Below, one piece after another: positions 17,298 to 26,352 of a stretch of 64,000 nucleotides of DNA (the stretch's first letter is position 1; each line of letters opens with the position of its first letter). A program made the position numbers and the translations under genes. The DNA comes from Bacteroides sp. CAG:927. GTDB taxonomy: Bacteria; Bacteroidota; Bacteroidia; Bacteroidales; Muribaculaceae. Under the pieces are notes generated by a model. The model worked only from the letters and a program-made list of their open reading frames with translations, made no database searches and had not been told where the DNA came from. Where the stretch lies: the NCBI GenBank assembly GCA_000431155.1, contig HF985650.1, forward strand, positions 1 through 64,000, written 5' to 3'.

Positions 17298-18194
17298 ATG
17301 AAAAGAACTACAATTCTTATATGGGCAGTTCCGGCAATGGTGCTCACAGCGTGTGGAAACAAAAACGTGGATTACGATGCATCGGGCGTGTTTGAGACTA
17401 CTGAAGTAATTGTTTCGGCCCGAGGCACAGGCGAAATCGTGTCGCTCAATGTGGAGGAGGGCCAGACGGTAAAAGCGAATGAGCCACTCGGGGAGCTTGA
17501 CATGACGCAGCTTATACTGAAAAAAGAGCAACTTCATGCCGGTAAAGACGCAGCCACAAGCCGCAAGCTCAATACTGCGCAACAGGTGGCATCATTGCGT
17601 CAGCAGATTGCCAATCTGCAATCGGAACAGGCACGATTCAAGGCACTGTTAAAAGACGGGGCCGCTACTCAGAAGCAGGTGGATGACCTTGGTTATCAAA
17701 TAGCCACCCTGCAGAAACAACTCACGGCGGCGAACGAGCAAGTGACAACGGCCAACCAAAGTATAGACGGACAATCGGCAAGCTTTGACGCTCAGATGGG
17801 GCAGATAGACGATATGATGCATCAGGCAGTGATAACATCTCCCATAGACGGGGTGATACTGTCAAAATATGCCGAGGCCGGCGAATTTGCAGTGCCCGGA
17901 CGTGCATTGTTCAAGGTGGCCAATGTGTCGGATATGAAGCTCAGAGCCTATATCACGGCTGATCAGCTGACGGGACTGAAAATAGGTCAGAAAGTAAAAG
18001 TCTATGCCGATCAGGGGGCAGACGGACGCAAGAAGTATGATGGCACGGTGTCGTGGATAAGCAGCGAGGCGGAATTTACGCCCAAAACTATCCAAACACG
18101 AGATGAACGCTCCAATCTGGTGTATGCCATAAAGATAGCAGTCAAAAATGACGGCCTGATCAAGCGCGGAATGTATGGTGATGTGAAATTATAA
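17298..18194 (+). CDS. HlyD/YbhG-family periplasmic adaptor lipoprotein
   Basis: 298 residues from ATG 17298. A lipobox, MVLTAC, is present at residues about 12-17, so this is a predicted lipoprotein. Then come a biotinyl/lipoyl-like strand pair (GTGEIVSLNVEEGQTVKAN), a long coiled coil (about 75-165, rich in Gln/Ala) and a beta-barrel (SPIDGVILSKYAEAGEF; IGQKVKVYAD). It links the inner-membrane ABC permeases to TolC. The gene lies 13 bases after tolC and 11 before the first ATPase. Confidence 0.87.
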   Translation: MKRTTILIWAVPAMVLTACGNKNVDYDASGVFETTEVIVSARGTGEIVSLNVEEGQTVKANEPLGELDMTQLILKKEQLHAGKDAATSRKLNTAQQVASLRQQIANLQSEQARFKALLKDGAATQKQVDDLGYQIATLQKQLTAANEQVTTANQSIDGQSASFDAQMGQIDDMMHQAVITSPIDGVILSKYAEAGEFAVPGRALFKVANVSDMKLRAYITADQLTGLKIGQKVKVYADQGADGRKKYDGTVSWISSEAEFTPKTIQTRDERSNLVYAIKIAVKNDGLIKRGMYGDVKL

Positions 18195-18205
18195 ACGTGT
18201 CGATT

Positions 18206-19120
18206 ATGGCAATAGTGAGTGTGGAAAACCTTAAAATGTCGTATGACAAAGGTAAGGTAAAGGCTCTGAAAGGAGTGACCTTTGATGTGGGAGAAGGTGA
18301 GATATTCGGACTGATAGGTCCAGACGGGGCCGGCAAGACCTCACTGTTCCGTATTCTCACTACGCTGCTCCTTGCCGATTCCGGCACTGCTGTGGTCGAT
18401 GGCATGGATGTGGTCAAGGATTACAAGAAGATACGTAGAAATATCGGCTATATGCCGGGCAGATTCTCGCTGTATCAGGATCTGACGGTGGAGGAAAACC
18501 TGTCGTTTTTTGCCACAGTGTTCAATACCACGATAGAAGAAAATTATCATCTTGTAGAGGATATATACCGTCAGATAGAGCCGTTCAAGAAACGCAAGGT
18601 AGGCAAGCTGTCGGGCGGTATGAAACAGAAACTCGCATTGTCGTGTGCCCTCATCCACGCCCCGCATGTGTTGTTTCTTGACGAGCCGACAACCGGTGTT
18701 GACCCGGTGAGCCGAAAAGAATTTTGGGAGATGCTCCAGAAGCTGAAAAAGAATTTCAAACTGAGCATTGTGGTATCGACTCCGTATATGGACGAGGCGG
18801 TGCAGTGCGACAGGATAGCTCTTATCCAAGAGGGGCAGTTTCTGACCATCGACACGCCAGAAAATATCATCAAGGCATATACGCAGACTCTCTGGACGGT
18901 GCGTTCGGACAAAATGCATCGGCTTCTTACGGACCTGCGAGAAATCAAGGGGATAAAGACGGCTTTTGCCTTTGGCGAGAACCATCATGCCACAATTGAC
19001 ACATCGGTGCTGACAATGGATTCACTGCGCGGGCAGCTTGAAGCACTCGGCCACCGTGACATTGTGATAGAGGCAGTGGAGCCTACTATCGAGGATTGTT
19101 TTATGAACCTACAGGAATAA
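18206..19120 (+). CDS. ABC transporter ATP-binding protein (YbhF-like, first of two)
   Basis: 304 residues from ATG 18206. Walker A GPDGAGKTS (one residue off the common GxNGAGKTT), signature LSGGMKQKLALSCAL, Walker B VLFLDEPTTGVD and the switch region VVSTPYMDEAVQCD, where His is replaced by Pro. The C-terminal 70 residues resemble drug-exporter ATPase extensions. The missing switch His suggests weak hydrolysis at its site and a heterodimer with the next ATPase. Confidence 0.87.
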   Translation: MAIVSVENLKMSYDKGKVKALKGVTFDVGEGEIFGLIGPDGAGKTSLFRILTTLLLADSGTAVVDGMDVVKDYKKIRRNIGYMPGRFSLYQDLTVEENLSFFATVFNTTIEENYHLVEDIYRQIEPFKKRKVGKLSGGMKQKLALSCALIHAPHVLFLDEPTTGVDPVSRKEFWEMLQKLKKNFKLSIVVSTPYMDEAVQCDRIALIQEGQFLTIDTPENIIKAYTQTLWTVRSDKMHRLLTDLREIKGIKTAFAFGENHHATIDTSVLTMDSLRGQLEALGHRDIVIEAVEPTIEDCFMNLQE

Positions 19121-19124
19121 AGTC

Positions 19125-19868
19125 ATGACAGATGAAATAGCAATAAAAGCCGAAGGACTGACAAAGAGGTTCGGGGATTTCACGGCTACGGACCATGTGA
19201 CTTTTGAGGTGCATAAAGGTGAGATATTCGGTTTTCTGGGAGCGAACGGTGCCGGGAAAACGACGGCGATGCGCATGTTGTGCGGGCTTTCCCAGCCAAG
19301 TGACGGCAAAGCAACGGTAGCGGGGTATGATGTCGCGACCCAATATGAGGATGTCAAGCGCCATATCGGATATATGTCGCAGAAATTCTCATTATACGAC
19401 GACCTGACGGTGGAGGAAAACCTTGTGCTTTTCGGTGGTATCTATGGTATGCCCCGAAAGAAAGTGCGCGATAAAATAACCGACCTGCTGAAAGAACTCG
19501 GATTTGAGGCAGAGCGCAAAACGATGGTGAAAAGTTTGCCTCTGGGCTGGAAACAGAAACTTGCATTCTCGCTTGCCATCTTTCACGAGCCGAGCATTGT
19601 GTTTCTTGATGAGCCTACGGGCGGTGTGGATCCTGTGACGCGCCGCCAGTTCTGGGAGCTGATATACAAAGCGGCCGACAGTGGCATCACCGTGTTTGTG
19701 ACGACACATTATATGGATGAGGCCGAATATTGCGATCGCGTCAGCATTATGGTGGACGGGCGCATAGACGCACTTGGCTCACCTGCGCAGCTGAAGGAGC
19801 AATTTCACGGGAAGACGATGTATGATGTATTCTATGCACTGGCCAGAACAGCCAAGCGTGGAGATTGA
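19125..19868 (+). CDS. ABC transporter ATP-binding protein (second of two)
   Basis: 247 residues. Walker A GANGAGKTTAMRML, signature-like LPLGWKQKLAFSLAI (degenerate LSGGQ), Walker B IVFLDEPTGGVDP and an intact switch His in TTHYMDEAEYCD. The upstream ATPase has a canonical signature but no switch His, while this one has the His and a degenerate signature, a pattern that fits a complementary heterodimer. It is 4 bases after the first ATPase. Confidence 0.88.
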   Translation: MTDEIAIKAEGLTKRFGDFTATDHVTFEVHKGEIFGFLGANGAGKTTAMRMLCGLSQPSDGKATVAGYDVATQYEDVKRHIGYMSQKFSLYDDLTVEENLVLFGGIYGMPRKKVRDKITDLLKELGFEAERKTMVKSLPLGWKQKLAFSLAIFHEPSIVFLDEPTGGVDPVTRRQFWELIYKAADSGITVFVTTHYMDEAEYCDRVSIMVDGRIDALGSPAQLKEQFHGKTMYDVFYALARTAKRGD

Positions 19869-19888
19869 CAATCAAATGGAATAAGATA

Positions 19889-21010
19889 ATGAAGCAGTTT
19901 TTAAGTTTCGTCCGGAAGGAGTTCATACATATACTGCGCGATCCGCGTTCGCTGCTGATATTGCTGGTAATGCCACAGATATTGGTGTTGCTCCTTGGAT
20001 TCGTAATCAAAAATGAAGTAAAGGATATAAGAGTGGCGGTGCTTGACCAAAGTCACGATCAGTACACGGAGCAGATCACCCACAGGCTGTATGCCAATGA
20101 TTATTTTATCGGTAAAGGAGAAGTCAAGACCGAGGAGGAAGCCACAGAGCTTTTCAGGAAAGGAGAAATAGACCTTGTGGTGGTTTTCGGCCCGGAATTT
20201 GCGGAACGCATAATGCACTCACAGGATGCCTCAATACAGATTTTGTCAGACGGCAGCGAGCCAAATCAGGCAAGCGTGAGGGTAGCATACGCGCAACAGG
20301 TGGTGGCAGGGTTTCAGAAAGAGCTGGCGCAACAGATGGCAAGTACCGGAGAAGCGGGACAGCAGTTCAATATAAGGGTGAATTCGCGTATGCTTTACAA
20401 TCCACAATTGAGATCGGAAGTGAATTTTGTGCCCGGTGTGGTGGGACTGATAATATTGCTTATATGCTGTATGATGACCTCAATAGCCATAGTGAGAGAG
20501 CGTGAGACGGGAACCATGGAGATACTGCTCGCGTCACCGCTGCCCTCTATTGACATAGTGCTGGCAAAGCTTGTGCCGTACATGATTATTTCTATAGTTG
20601 ATCTGATAGTGATTATATGCATATCATATTTCATAATGCATGTGCCGATGTCGGGTTCATTATTGTTGTATGGCGCGATTGCTGTTCTTTATATATTCGT
20701 AGCGCTGATGTTGGGTCTGTTTATTTCTACCGTAGTTAATTCACAGGTAACAGCCATGTTGATTTCGCTGCTGATAATAGTACCGGGCATATATCTTTCG
20801 GGAATGGTGTTTGCCATAGAGTCAATGCCGGTTGCCTCACAGGTAATATCCAACATAGTTCCGGCAAAATGGTTCATATCAGCTTCACGCAAAATCATGG
20901 TGGAGGGAGTGAGCATAGAATATGTGATACCGGAGATACGTGCTCTTGCAATAGAAGGAATAGTGTTCATGCTGCTTGCATGGAAGTTTTTCAAAACAAG
21001 ACTCGCCTGA
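19889..21010 (+). CDS. ABC-2 type permease (YbhS/YhhJ-like, first)
   Basis: 373 residues from ATG 19889; an in-frame TTG at 19865 would overlap the previous stop. An N-terminal membrane segment (LLILLVMPQILVLLLGFVI), a large periplasmic region (about 45-165), then five hydrophobic segments with the RERETGTMEILLASPL motif characteristic of ABC-2 permeases. It pairs with the next permease. Confidence 0.88.
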   Translation: MKQFLSFVRKEFIHILRDPRSLLILLVMPQILVLLLGFVIKNEVKDIRVAVLDQSHDQYTEQITHRLYANDYFIGKGEVKTEEEATELFRKGEIDLVVVFGPEFAERIMHSQDASIQILSDGSEPNQASVRVAYAQQVVAGFQKELAQQMASTGEAGQQFNIRVNSRMLYNPQLRSEVNFVPGVVGLIILLICCMMTSIAIVRERETGTMEILLASPLPSIDIVLAKLVPYMIISIVDLIVIICISYFIMHVPMSGSLLLYGAIAVLYIFVALMLGLFISTVVNSQVTAMLISLLIIVPGIYLSGMVFAIESMPVASQVISNIVPAKWFISASRKIMVEGVSIEYVIPEIRALAIEGIVFMLLAWKFFKTRLA

Positions 21011-21028
21011 TACTTAAAACAGAATGTT

Positions 21029-22135
21029 ATGAAAGCATTACCATATCTTCTTACAAAAGAATACAAGCAGATGTTTCGCAACTGGCTGCTGCCTGTTGTA
21101 TTCATACTTCTGCCGATAGCCATGATGAATGTTGTGCCCCGCATAGCCACGCAGGAGGTCAAGAATCTGAATATCGCAGTAATAGACTGTGACCATTCGA
21201 CACTGTCAAGCCGACTGACACAAAAGTTGCAGGCTTCGGAGTTTTTTAATCTGTATGCTACCTGCCCTAATTATGAGACGGCATATAATTTGCTTCAGAG
21301 TGGCGATGTGGATTTTATAGTCACTATTGAAAATGAATTCGAGCACAATCTGTACCGCACCGGCGGTGCCGATGTGATGGTGACGGTCAATGCGGTAAAC
21401 GGCATGAAAGGCGGTCTCGGCAACTCGTATCTGACCCAGATTGTGATGCAGTATGCCCGGGAATTGGGGTATGAGAGCGGAGGAGTGTCACGCCGTCCGG
21501 TGAATGTGGAACCGCGCTATCTGTTCAATGCGAGTCTTGACTACAAGCCTTATATGATACCGGCATTGATGGCAATGACTCTGATATTGCTTGTGGGATT
21601 TCTTCCTGCCCTGAATGTGGTTGGCGAAAAGGAGCGCGGCACTATAGAACAGATCAATGTGACTCCGGTGTCGCGTATAGAATTCATTCTATCCAAGATG
21701 ATACCTTACTGGACTGTAGGTATATTTATAGTAGGGTTCTCAATGCTCCTTGCGTGGAAAATACACGGAGTTACGCCTGCAGGATCGGTAGGGTTGGTAT
21801 TCCTGTTCAATATAGTTTATATATTTACCATATCGTCGCTCGGACTGACTATCTCCAATTACAGTGACAATATGCGTCAGGCTGCGATAGTGATGTTTTT
21901 CTTTATAGTGATATTCATTCTGACAAGCGGACTGATATCGCCAATCGCCTCAATGCCTCATTGGGCACAGGAAGCTACCCGCCTCAATCCGCTGCGCTAT
22001 ATAATCACAGCCATGCGTGAGATATATCTCAAGGGGAGTACATTCACCCAACTTCTGCCACAGTTTGTGCCACTGTGCATCTACGGTGCCCTTGCAAGCA
22101 TATGGGCTGTGGTAAGTTTCCAAAAAAACAATTAA
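21029..22135 (+). CDS. ABC-2 type permease (YbhR-like, second)
   Basis: 368 residues with the same layout as its neighbour: an N-terminal membrane helix, a periplasmic domain, five C-terminal helices and the conserved GEKERGTIEQINVTPV motif near residue 200. With the preceding permease, the two ATPases, the adaptor and TolC it completes a tripartite exporter of drugs or other hydrophobic molecules. Confidence 0.88.
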   Translation: MKALPYLLTKEYKQMFRNWLLPVVFILLPIAMMNVVPRIATQEVKNLNIAVIDCDHSTLSSRLTQKLQASEFFNLYATCPNYETAYNLLQSGDVDFIVTIENEFEHNLYRTGGADVMVTVNAVNGMKGGLGNSYLTQIVMQYARELGYESGGVSRRPVNVEPRYLFNASLDYKPYMIPALMAMTLILLVGFLPALNVVGEKERGTIEQINVTPVSRIEFILSKMIPYWTVGIFIVGFSMLLAWKIHGVTPAGSVGLVFLFNIVYIFTISSLGLTISNYSDNMRQAAIVMFFFIVIFILTSGLISPIASMPHWAQEATRLNPLRYIITAMREIYLKGSTFTQLLPQFVPLCIYGALASIWAVVSFQKNN

Positions 22136-22148
22136 ACAGTGGAATGCA

Positions 22149-22685
22149 ATGTGTGATGAAAGTATAAAACAGAAGGTTCTTACTGCCATACATGAACATG
22201 TCGGGTGCATGACCTGTGATATACTGAGTAGAGAAACAGGGTTGGCTACATCTGATCTTTTCATCGCACTGGAATCGTTGGCGGGTGAACGTAAAATATA
22301 CATCAATATAATGCCTACCTTGGAAAATGCGTCCGGACATATACCAAGGAGTGAATATCTGTACAAAAGATTCAACAGCTTACTGGATGAATATATATCG
22401 CATGAAAGGCATATAGGGTTTTATGCATCAAGATTGTGTATCAGTCCGAAATATCTGTCAGGTATAGTTAAGAAGGTCAGTGGAGAAACGGCCAATTACT
22501 GGATTAACAAGAAGCTGATAGACATTGTTAAAACGCAGCTGATATGCACATCAAAGTCAATAAAAGAGATAGCTTACGGACTGAATTTCTCTACGATTTC
22601 TTCTTTTGGCAAATATTTCAAATCGCAAACATCTGTCTCGCCGACTTTATACAGGAAACTTTATTGCAAGAGAGGATGTTATTAA
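22149..22685 (+). CDS. AraC-type regulator with an N-terminal winged-helix domain
   Basis: 178 residues. Residues 1-60 resemble the short winged-helix domain of DUF2582 proteins (KVLTAIHEHVGCMTCDILS, LFIALESLAGERKIYINI). Residues about 85-172 are an AraC double helix-turn-helix (FYASRLCISPKYLSGIVKKVSG and IKEIAYGLNFSTISSFGKYFKSQT). No ligand-binding cupin is present. The gene is 13 bases after the last permease, so it is probably co-transcribed with the exporter and may give feedback control. Confidence 0.72.
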   Translation: MCDESIKQKVLTAIHEHVGCMTCDILSRETGLATSDLFIALESLAGERKIYINIMPTLENASGHIPRSEYLYKRFNSLLDEYISHERHIGFYASRLCISPKYLSGIVKKVSGETANYWINKKLIDIVKTQLICTSKSIKEIAYGLNFSTISSFGKYFKSQTSVSPTLYRKLYCKRGCY

Positions 22686-22699
22686 GTAAAAACGAAGTT

Positions 22700-22921
22700 A
22701 TGGAATATTACCGTTTGGGGAGTCTGTTTCTGGATATAAGCCTCGGGCTGCTGGTTGTCGGTGCAATAGTGAGGCTTATCGTGGCTGCCAAGTATTTCAA
22801 AAGTAACGGAAACAAGAAATTGAATGAGGTTCAAATAAAGAAGTTGAGGAAATACAGTCTCCCAATAATATTACCGGGGCTATTGCTGGGAATAGTTTCA
22901 ATGATAATGCTATTGCTTTAA
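22700..22921 (+). CDS. Small two-helix membrane protein
   Basis: 73 residues with two hydrophobic segments (about 6-30 and 50-72) joined by a Lys/Asn-rich loop. ATG 22676 would add eight residues and overlap the AraC-type gene by 10 bases. No family recognised. It is probably the last gene of the exporter operon. Confidence 0.55.
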   Translation: MEYYRLGSLFLDISLGLLVVGAIVRLIVAAKYFKSNGNKKLNEVQIKKLRKYSLPIILPGLLLGIVSMIMLLL

Positions 22922-22958
22922 CATGAAGTAATCAATGGGTGATGGTCAAGGAGGCATT

Positions 22959-24191
22959 TCACATATTGTCGAACCGGCTCTTGGTAGAGGTATCAAGGTG
23001 AAGAATCTCCAGAAATCGGTCAACGACGGCTTTATTGCCGGAGTATTTTCCGGGGTCTTCGCTGAGTTTGCATGTATCGCAGTAAAACGGCCATGATTCG
23101 GTGATTTTCACGGCAACAAGTTTGATGACGATGTTCATGGGTCTGACTCCATCAAAATCGTTGGTGAAGTGTGTGCCAATGCCGAAGGAGGGGATACACT
23201 TGTTTTGCGCGTACTTCTGTATCTCGATAGCACCGTCAACATCAAGGCCGTTGCTGAATACAATCTGTTTGGTGCGCGGATCAATGTGAAGATCGCGGTA
23301 TTTGGAAGTTATAAGATCAAGTTCCCTGAAATTATCGCCACTGTCAACGCGCAGTCCCTTGAACATGTTGGCATAATCTTCGGAGAAGTTAAGGCTGAAA
23401 ATTCTCCAGCCATAAGTGTCGTAAAGGAAAGTGCCTAACGAGCCTCTATATGTGTCAGCCCATGTTTTCATAGCGAGATAGTTGGCCATCTGCGGGCCAT
23501 ACATTCCGGCAATGGCACAGATCAGTTCATGCGCCATTGTGCCGATGGGAACGAGGTCGTATTTCATGGCGAAATATACGTTGCTTGTGCCCGTGAATTT
23601 CCCCGGTCCGGTCAGAGATTGCTGACATTCCTTCATGGCCCGTATGGCGGTGTCTTGTGCTTTGAAGGAAGCACGCCGCCGTGTGCCGAAGTCGCTGAAT
23701 GTGCAGCCGGCCTCAATCAACCGTTGCGCTTTATGACGGGATTTGGCATAATAGGAATCATAATCAAATGATTTGTCCTCGCCGGTCATTATGTAATATA
23801 ATTCCGAAATAATCGCCAACACCTTGACTTCAAGGAGTATGGTACTGCTCCAGCAACCCTCAAACATTATGTCAAGATGTCCGTCCTCATCCTGATTCAC
23901 CCTGACCCAACTGCTGTCATAGCGGAATCCCTTGAGGTAACTGTAGAACCATGCAGGTATATATCTGCAACGCCGGCGCATGAAAGCTATCTCTTCATCG
24001 GTGATAACCACCGATTCAAGCATCTTGATCTGGTGGCGAAGTTCTTCGGTAAATCCCGGAGGATAAACAGTATTGTTGCGGTCGTTGAAACAGTATCTCA
24101 CCTGTGTGCGAGGGAAATTTTTTATTGCCGCGCAGCACATTGTGAATTTATAGAGATCGTCGTCGGTGAAGTGTTGAATTATCTGGCGCAT
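22959..24191 (-). CDS. pncB: Nicotinate phosphoribosyltransferase
   Basis: 410 residues, the normal length. Family features: an N-terminal FTDDDLYKFTMCCAA, the GTRRRASF substrate loop (about residue 170), GTMAHELICAIAGMYGPQ (position of the phosphorylated His, about 219), RVDSGDNFREL and a late SFGIGTHFTNDF. It converts nicotinate and PRPP to nicotinate mononucleotide for NAD synthesis. It overlaps the upstream nicotinamidase gene by 13 bases, so the two steps of the salvage pathway are coupled. Confidence 0.93.
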   Translation of the reverse strand: MRQIIQHFTDDDLYKFTMCCAAIKNFPRTQVRYCFNDRNNTVYPPGFTEELRHQIKMLESVVITDEEIAFMRRRCRYIPAWFYSYLKGFRYDSSWVRVNQDEDGHLDIMFEGCWSSTILLEVKVLAIISELYYIMTGEDKSFDYDSYYAKSRHKAQRLIEAGCTFSDFGTRRRASFKAQDTAIRAMKECQQSLTGPGKFTGTSNVYFAMKYDLVPIGTMAHELICAIAGMYGPQMANYLAMKTWADTYRGSLGTFLYDTYGWRIFSLNFSEDYANMFKGLRVDSGDNFRELDLITSKYRDLHIDPRTKQIVFSNGLDVDGAIEIQKYAQNKCIPSFGIGTHFTNDFDGVRPMNIVIKLVAVKITESWPFYCDTCKLSEDPGKYSGNKAVVDRFLEILHLDTSTKSRFDNM

Positions 24192-24748
24192 TGCAGTCGG
24201 TATTTTGAGATTAACGAATCAAGGGTTTTGCCACCGTCAATAGAAGGGGTAAACTCGTTAAGGATGTTCAGGTCGGTTTTCACGGGAAGGGAAATCCAGT
24301 CGCGTATGGTGTCAGAGACGCATACATCGCCGGCAAGTCCGCATATGTCGGTTTGGGCAATGTCCTTATCTTTTATGATTGCCAAAATCTGCCGGGCCGC
24401 ATCCTCGTTTTTCAGTATGGAATATTCCTCGGTCATGGCATTTTGGCCTTTGTGAAGTATGGTCACTTTGTCAGGAGTATCAAGAAGCCTATCCATAAGC
24501 GGGGGCCATATCGCGGCACCTATTGAATCGGCCACACAATGAGAGGGCCATTTACCGCCTTGGGATATGAATGAGCAATGGCGCATTGGGTGGCGGTCGG
24601 CAGTAACGATAACATGCGTATAATCAGAGATGTTATCACGTATATACTCTGACAGGGAATCTATGGCCGGTTGTGCATCCGGCACGGGGAGTGTGCCGGT
24701 TATGAAATCAATTTGTGGATCGATAATAAGTAGCAGCTTGTTCTTCAT
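24179..24748 (-). CDS. pncA: Isochorismatase-family cysteine hydrolase, probable nicotinamidase
   Basis: 189 residues. The catalytic triad is visible: Asp10 in LLIIDPQIDF, Lys in LHKGQNA (about 100) and Cys in GLAGDVCVSDT (about 146). The metal-binding DxHxxxH motif of nicotinamidases is present as TADRHPMRHCSF, as is a KWPSHCVADSIGA loop. Together with the pncB gene directly downstream this supports nicotinamide deamidation. The symbol is by motif and context. Confidence 0.82.
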   Translation of the reverse strand: MKNKLLLIIDPQIDFITGTLPVPDAQPAIDSLSEYIRDNISDYTHVIVTADRHPMRHCSFISQGGKWPSHCVADSIGAAIWPPLMDRLLDTPDKVTILHKGQNAMTEEYSILKNEDAARQILAIIKDKDIAQTDICGLAGDVCVSDTIRDWISLPVKTDLNILNEFTPSIDGGKTLDSLISKYRLQCAR

Positions 24749-24772
24749 CCTGGATATACGGGTAGTTAAGCC

Positions 24773-25411
24773 TTATTTGTTTTGTTGCTGAATGATTTGC
24801 TCCACTTCGTGCTCGGTTTTTGCGAGCTGTTCGGGCGGAATGGTTTCGCGGACGATACGAAGGGAGTAACCGGTCATGTTTTTAGCGGGAGCAGTGCGAA
24901 GGAATTTCGGGTCAAGACCTTTGCTACCGAGCCTCCAGCGGTCAAGCGCATCGGCATCCTTGAAAATCTGATAGAGAGTGATGACTTTGTCGGAATCTTT
25001 GTTGAAACACTTACGTATGGCATCAATACCTTTAGAATCGTCAAGATCGTGGTATCGCATCAAAAATACCGATTCAGGATGGAAGGTAATGTCCGGATGT
25101 GCTTTGCAGAAATTTTCGTAATACACTGCGGCTCTTGCGCCGTGGCCGGTGTCGAGATAGTCATCCTGCCGCCGGGTGTCGTGAAAGATTGCCGCATGAG
25201 CAAGTATTTCAAGTGCGTCAAGGTCTTCACCGAATATCTTTTCACCCATAATGAGCGCGTAAAGCAGCACGCGCTCACAATGTCCCTCGGTGTGAATCTG
25301 GCTTTCGGGCAAGTTGAATTTTACATGCCGGTGCATAAAGTCATCCCATTGTAAGAAAAGGTTTCTTACAACGGGGGACAGTGTCCGAAGTTCTGAATCG
25401 GGGATGTTCAT
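24773..25411 (-). CDS. HD-domain phosphohydrolase-like protein
   Basis: 212 residues with a canonical HD pattern: HTEGHCERVLLYAL (first His), AAIFHDTRRQDD (HD pair) and a later Asp in RYHDLDD. HD proteins are metal-dependent phosphohydrolases acting on nucleotides; the substrate is unknown. Its ATG overlaps the stop of the Sir2-like stub by 4 bases (ATGA), and it precedes pncA by 24 bases, placing it in the NAD salvage operon. Confidence 0.8.
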   Translation of the reverse strand: MNIPDSELRTLSPVVRNLFLQWDDFMHRHVKFNLPESQIHTEGHCERVLLYALIMGEKIFGEDLDALEILAHAAIFHDTRRQDDYLDTGHGARAAVYYENFCKAHPDITFHPESVFLMRYHDLDDSKGIDAIRKCFNKDSDKVITLYQIFKDADALDRWRLGSKGLDPKFLRTAPAKNMTGYSLRIVRETIPPEQLAKTEHEVEQIIQQQNK

Positions 25412-25563
25412 TCTTTTAATCCTTTTAATGTTGCAGCTATGTCACCCGCATAATAGAATTTGAAACCGCTTGCCGCGGACATTCCAGATGCGCCGCCAAC
25501 CACGATGGCATCGGCAGCATTAATCTTTTCACGAAGGATTTTGAGCTTGTCTTTTTCGTCCAT
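25408..25563 (-). pseudogene. 51-codon N-terminal remnant of a Sir2-like (NAD-binding) protein
   Basis: A short frame from ATG 25563 to TGA 25410-25408. It reads as a short helix followed by INAADAIVVGGASGMSAASG, which matches the start and the Rossmann GAGxS NAD-binding loop of Sir2-family deacetylases, then stops shortly after (ending LKGLKE). Sir2 proteins are about 230-300 residues, so the catalytic His and zinc motifs are missing. The stop overlaps the HD gene start (ATGA), so the stub may still be translated and keep the operon coupled. It could be a decayed gene or a selected microprotein. Confidence 0.6.
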
Positions 25564-25691
25564 AATCTTGTATTGTTTTGCCGCTTATAGATATGTAACA
25601 ACAGCAAGATTAAATGGTTTATGTGGTTGTATGGACGGAAAGATTGAAATGTAAACTGTAATAGTGGTATATGTATTTAATGCTGAGTCTT

Positions 25692-26345
25692 TTATGTGGA
25701 GAGGACGATGGCCCGTACATTGGCGAAATCGGCGGTGTGCAGGTCGGATGGGGATATGAGGAAATCAAGGACTCCGAAGTCCATGAAGTTGAGGTTGAAA
25801 TCCATTCCGGAGAATGAATCAATCTGAAGGAGTATGAGCCAATCTTCATAGGGATGGTCCCAAGTTTCCCATTCCCTGTGGTCAGGATAGGCGAAGAGAC
25901 AGTGGTCATCGCCAAGCGTCTCATGGTCATGGGTGAATGTTATTTCCATCTCTTCGGGCGAAATGGGCCGGTCGTCATCATCCACCAGCACTACCTCACG
26001 GAGATTGGAGCAATCCTGAATGTATATGATTTTTACTGCTTGGGGATTGCTTATCGCTCCGCCGATGCAATCGGTTGCCGCAAACTGCCCAAGATAATGG
26101 TCAATCTTAGCGAAAAACAGCAGCAATCCGGTTGCCGGAAGAGGATTGTCGGCACTGAACGCATGCAAATCCGCAAGATTGATCTGACATAGGAATACAT
26201 AAGGGTATTGGTCGCCTTCATCGTCAATGTATTGCGGATAATCCATGCCTTGGGGCAATGCAGGATTGCCCCAAAAACGAGATGCAGCTGTCTCCAACTC
26301 ACTGAATGGTTTTGAGAGATTGAGATATATGGGTTTCATACGCAT
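25692..26345 (-). CDS. DUF1963 (YwqG-like) protein
   Basis: About 217 residues from ATG 26345 (or 215 from 26339). DUF1963 features: a GNPALPQGMDYPQY opening (compare SKxGGxPxLPxGxxWP), PYVFLCQINLADL, a TGLLLFFAKID strand, and LGDDHCLFAYPDH near the end of the fold with a final LLQIDS. The family has no clear biochemical function and is often seen in polymorphic-toxin and signalling neighbourhoods. It is the last gene of the ten-gene operon, 7 bases after the gene upstream. Confidence 0.78.
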   Translation of the reverse strand: MRMKPIYLNLSKPFSELETAASRFWGNPALPQGMDYPQYIDDEGDQYPYVFLCQINLADLHAFSADNPLPATGLLLFFAKIDHYLGQFAATDCIGGAISNPQAVKIIYIQDCSNLREVVLVDDDDRPISPEEMEITFTHDHETLGDDHCLFAYPDHREWETWDHPYEDWLILLQIDSFSGMDFNLNFMDFGVLDFLISPSDLHTADFANVRAIVLST

Positions 26346-26352
26346 GGCATAT

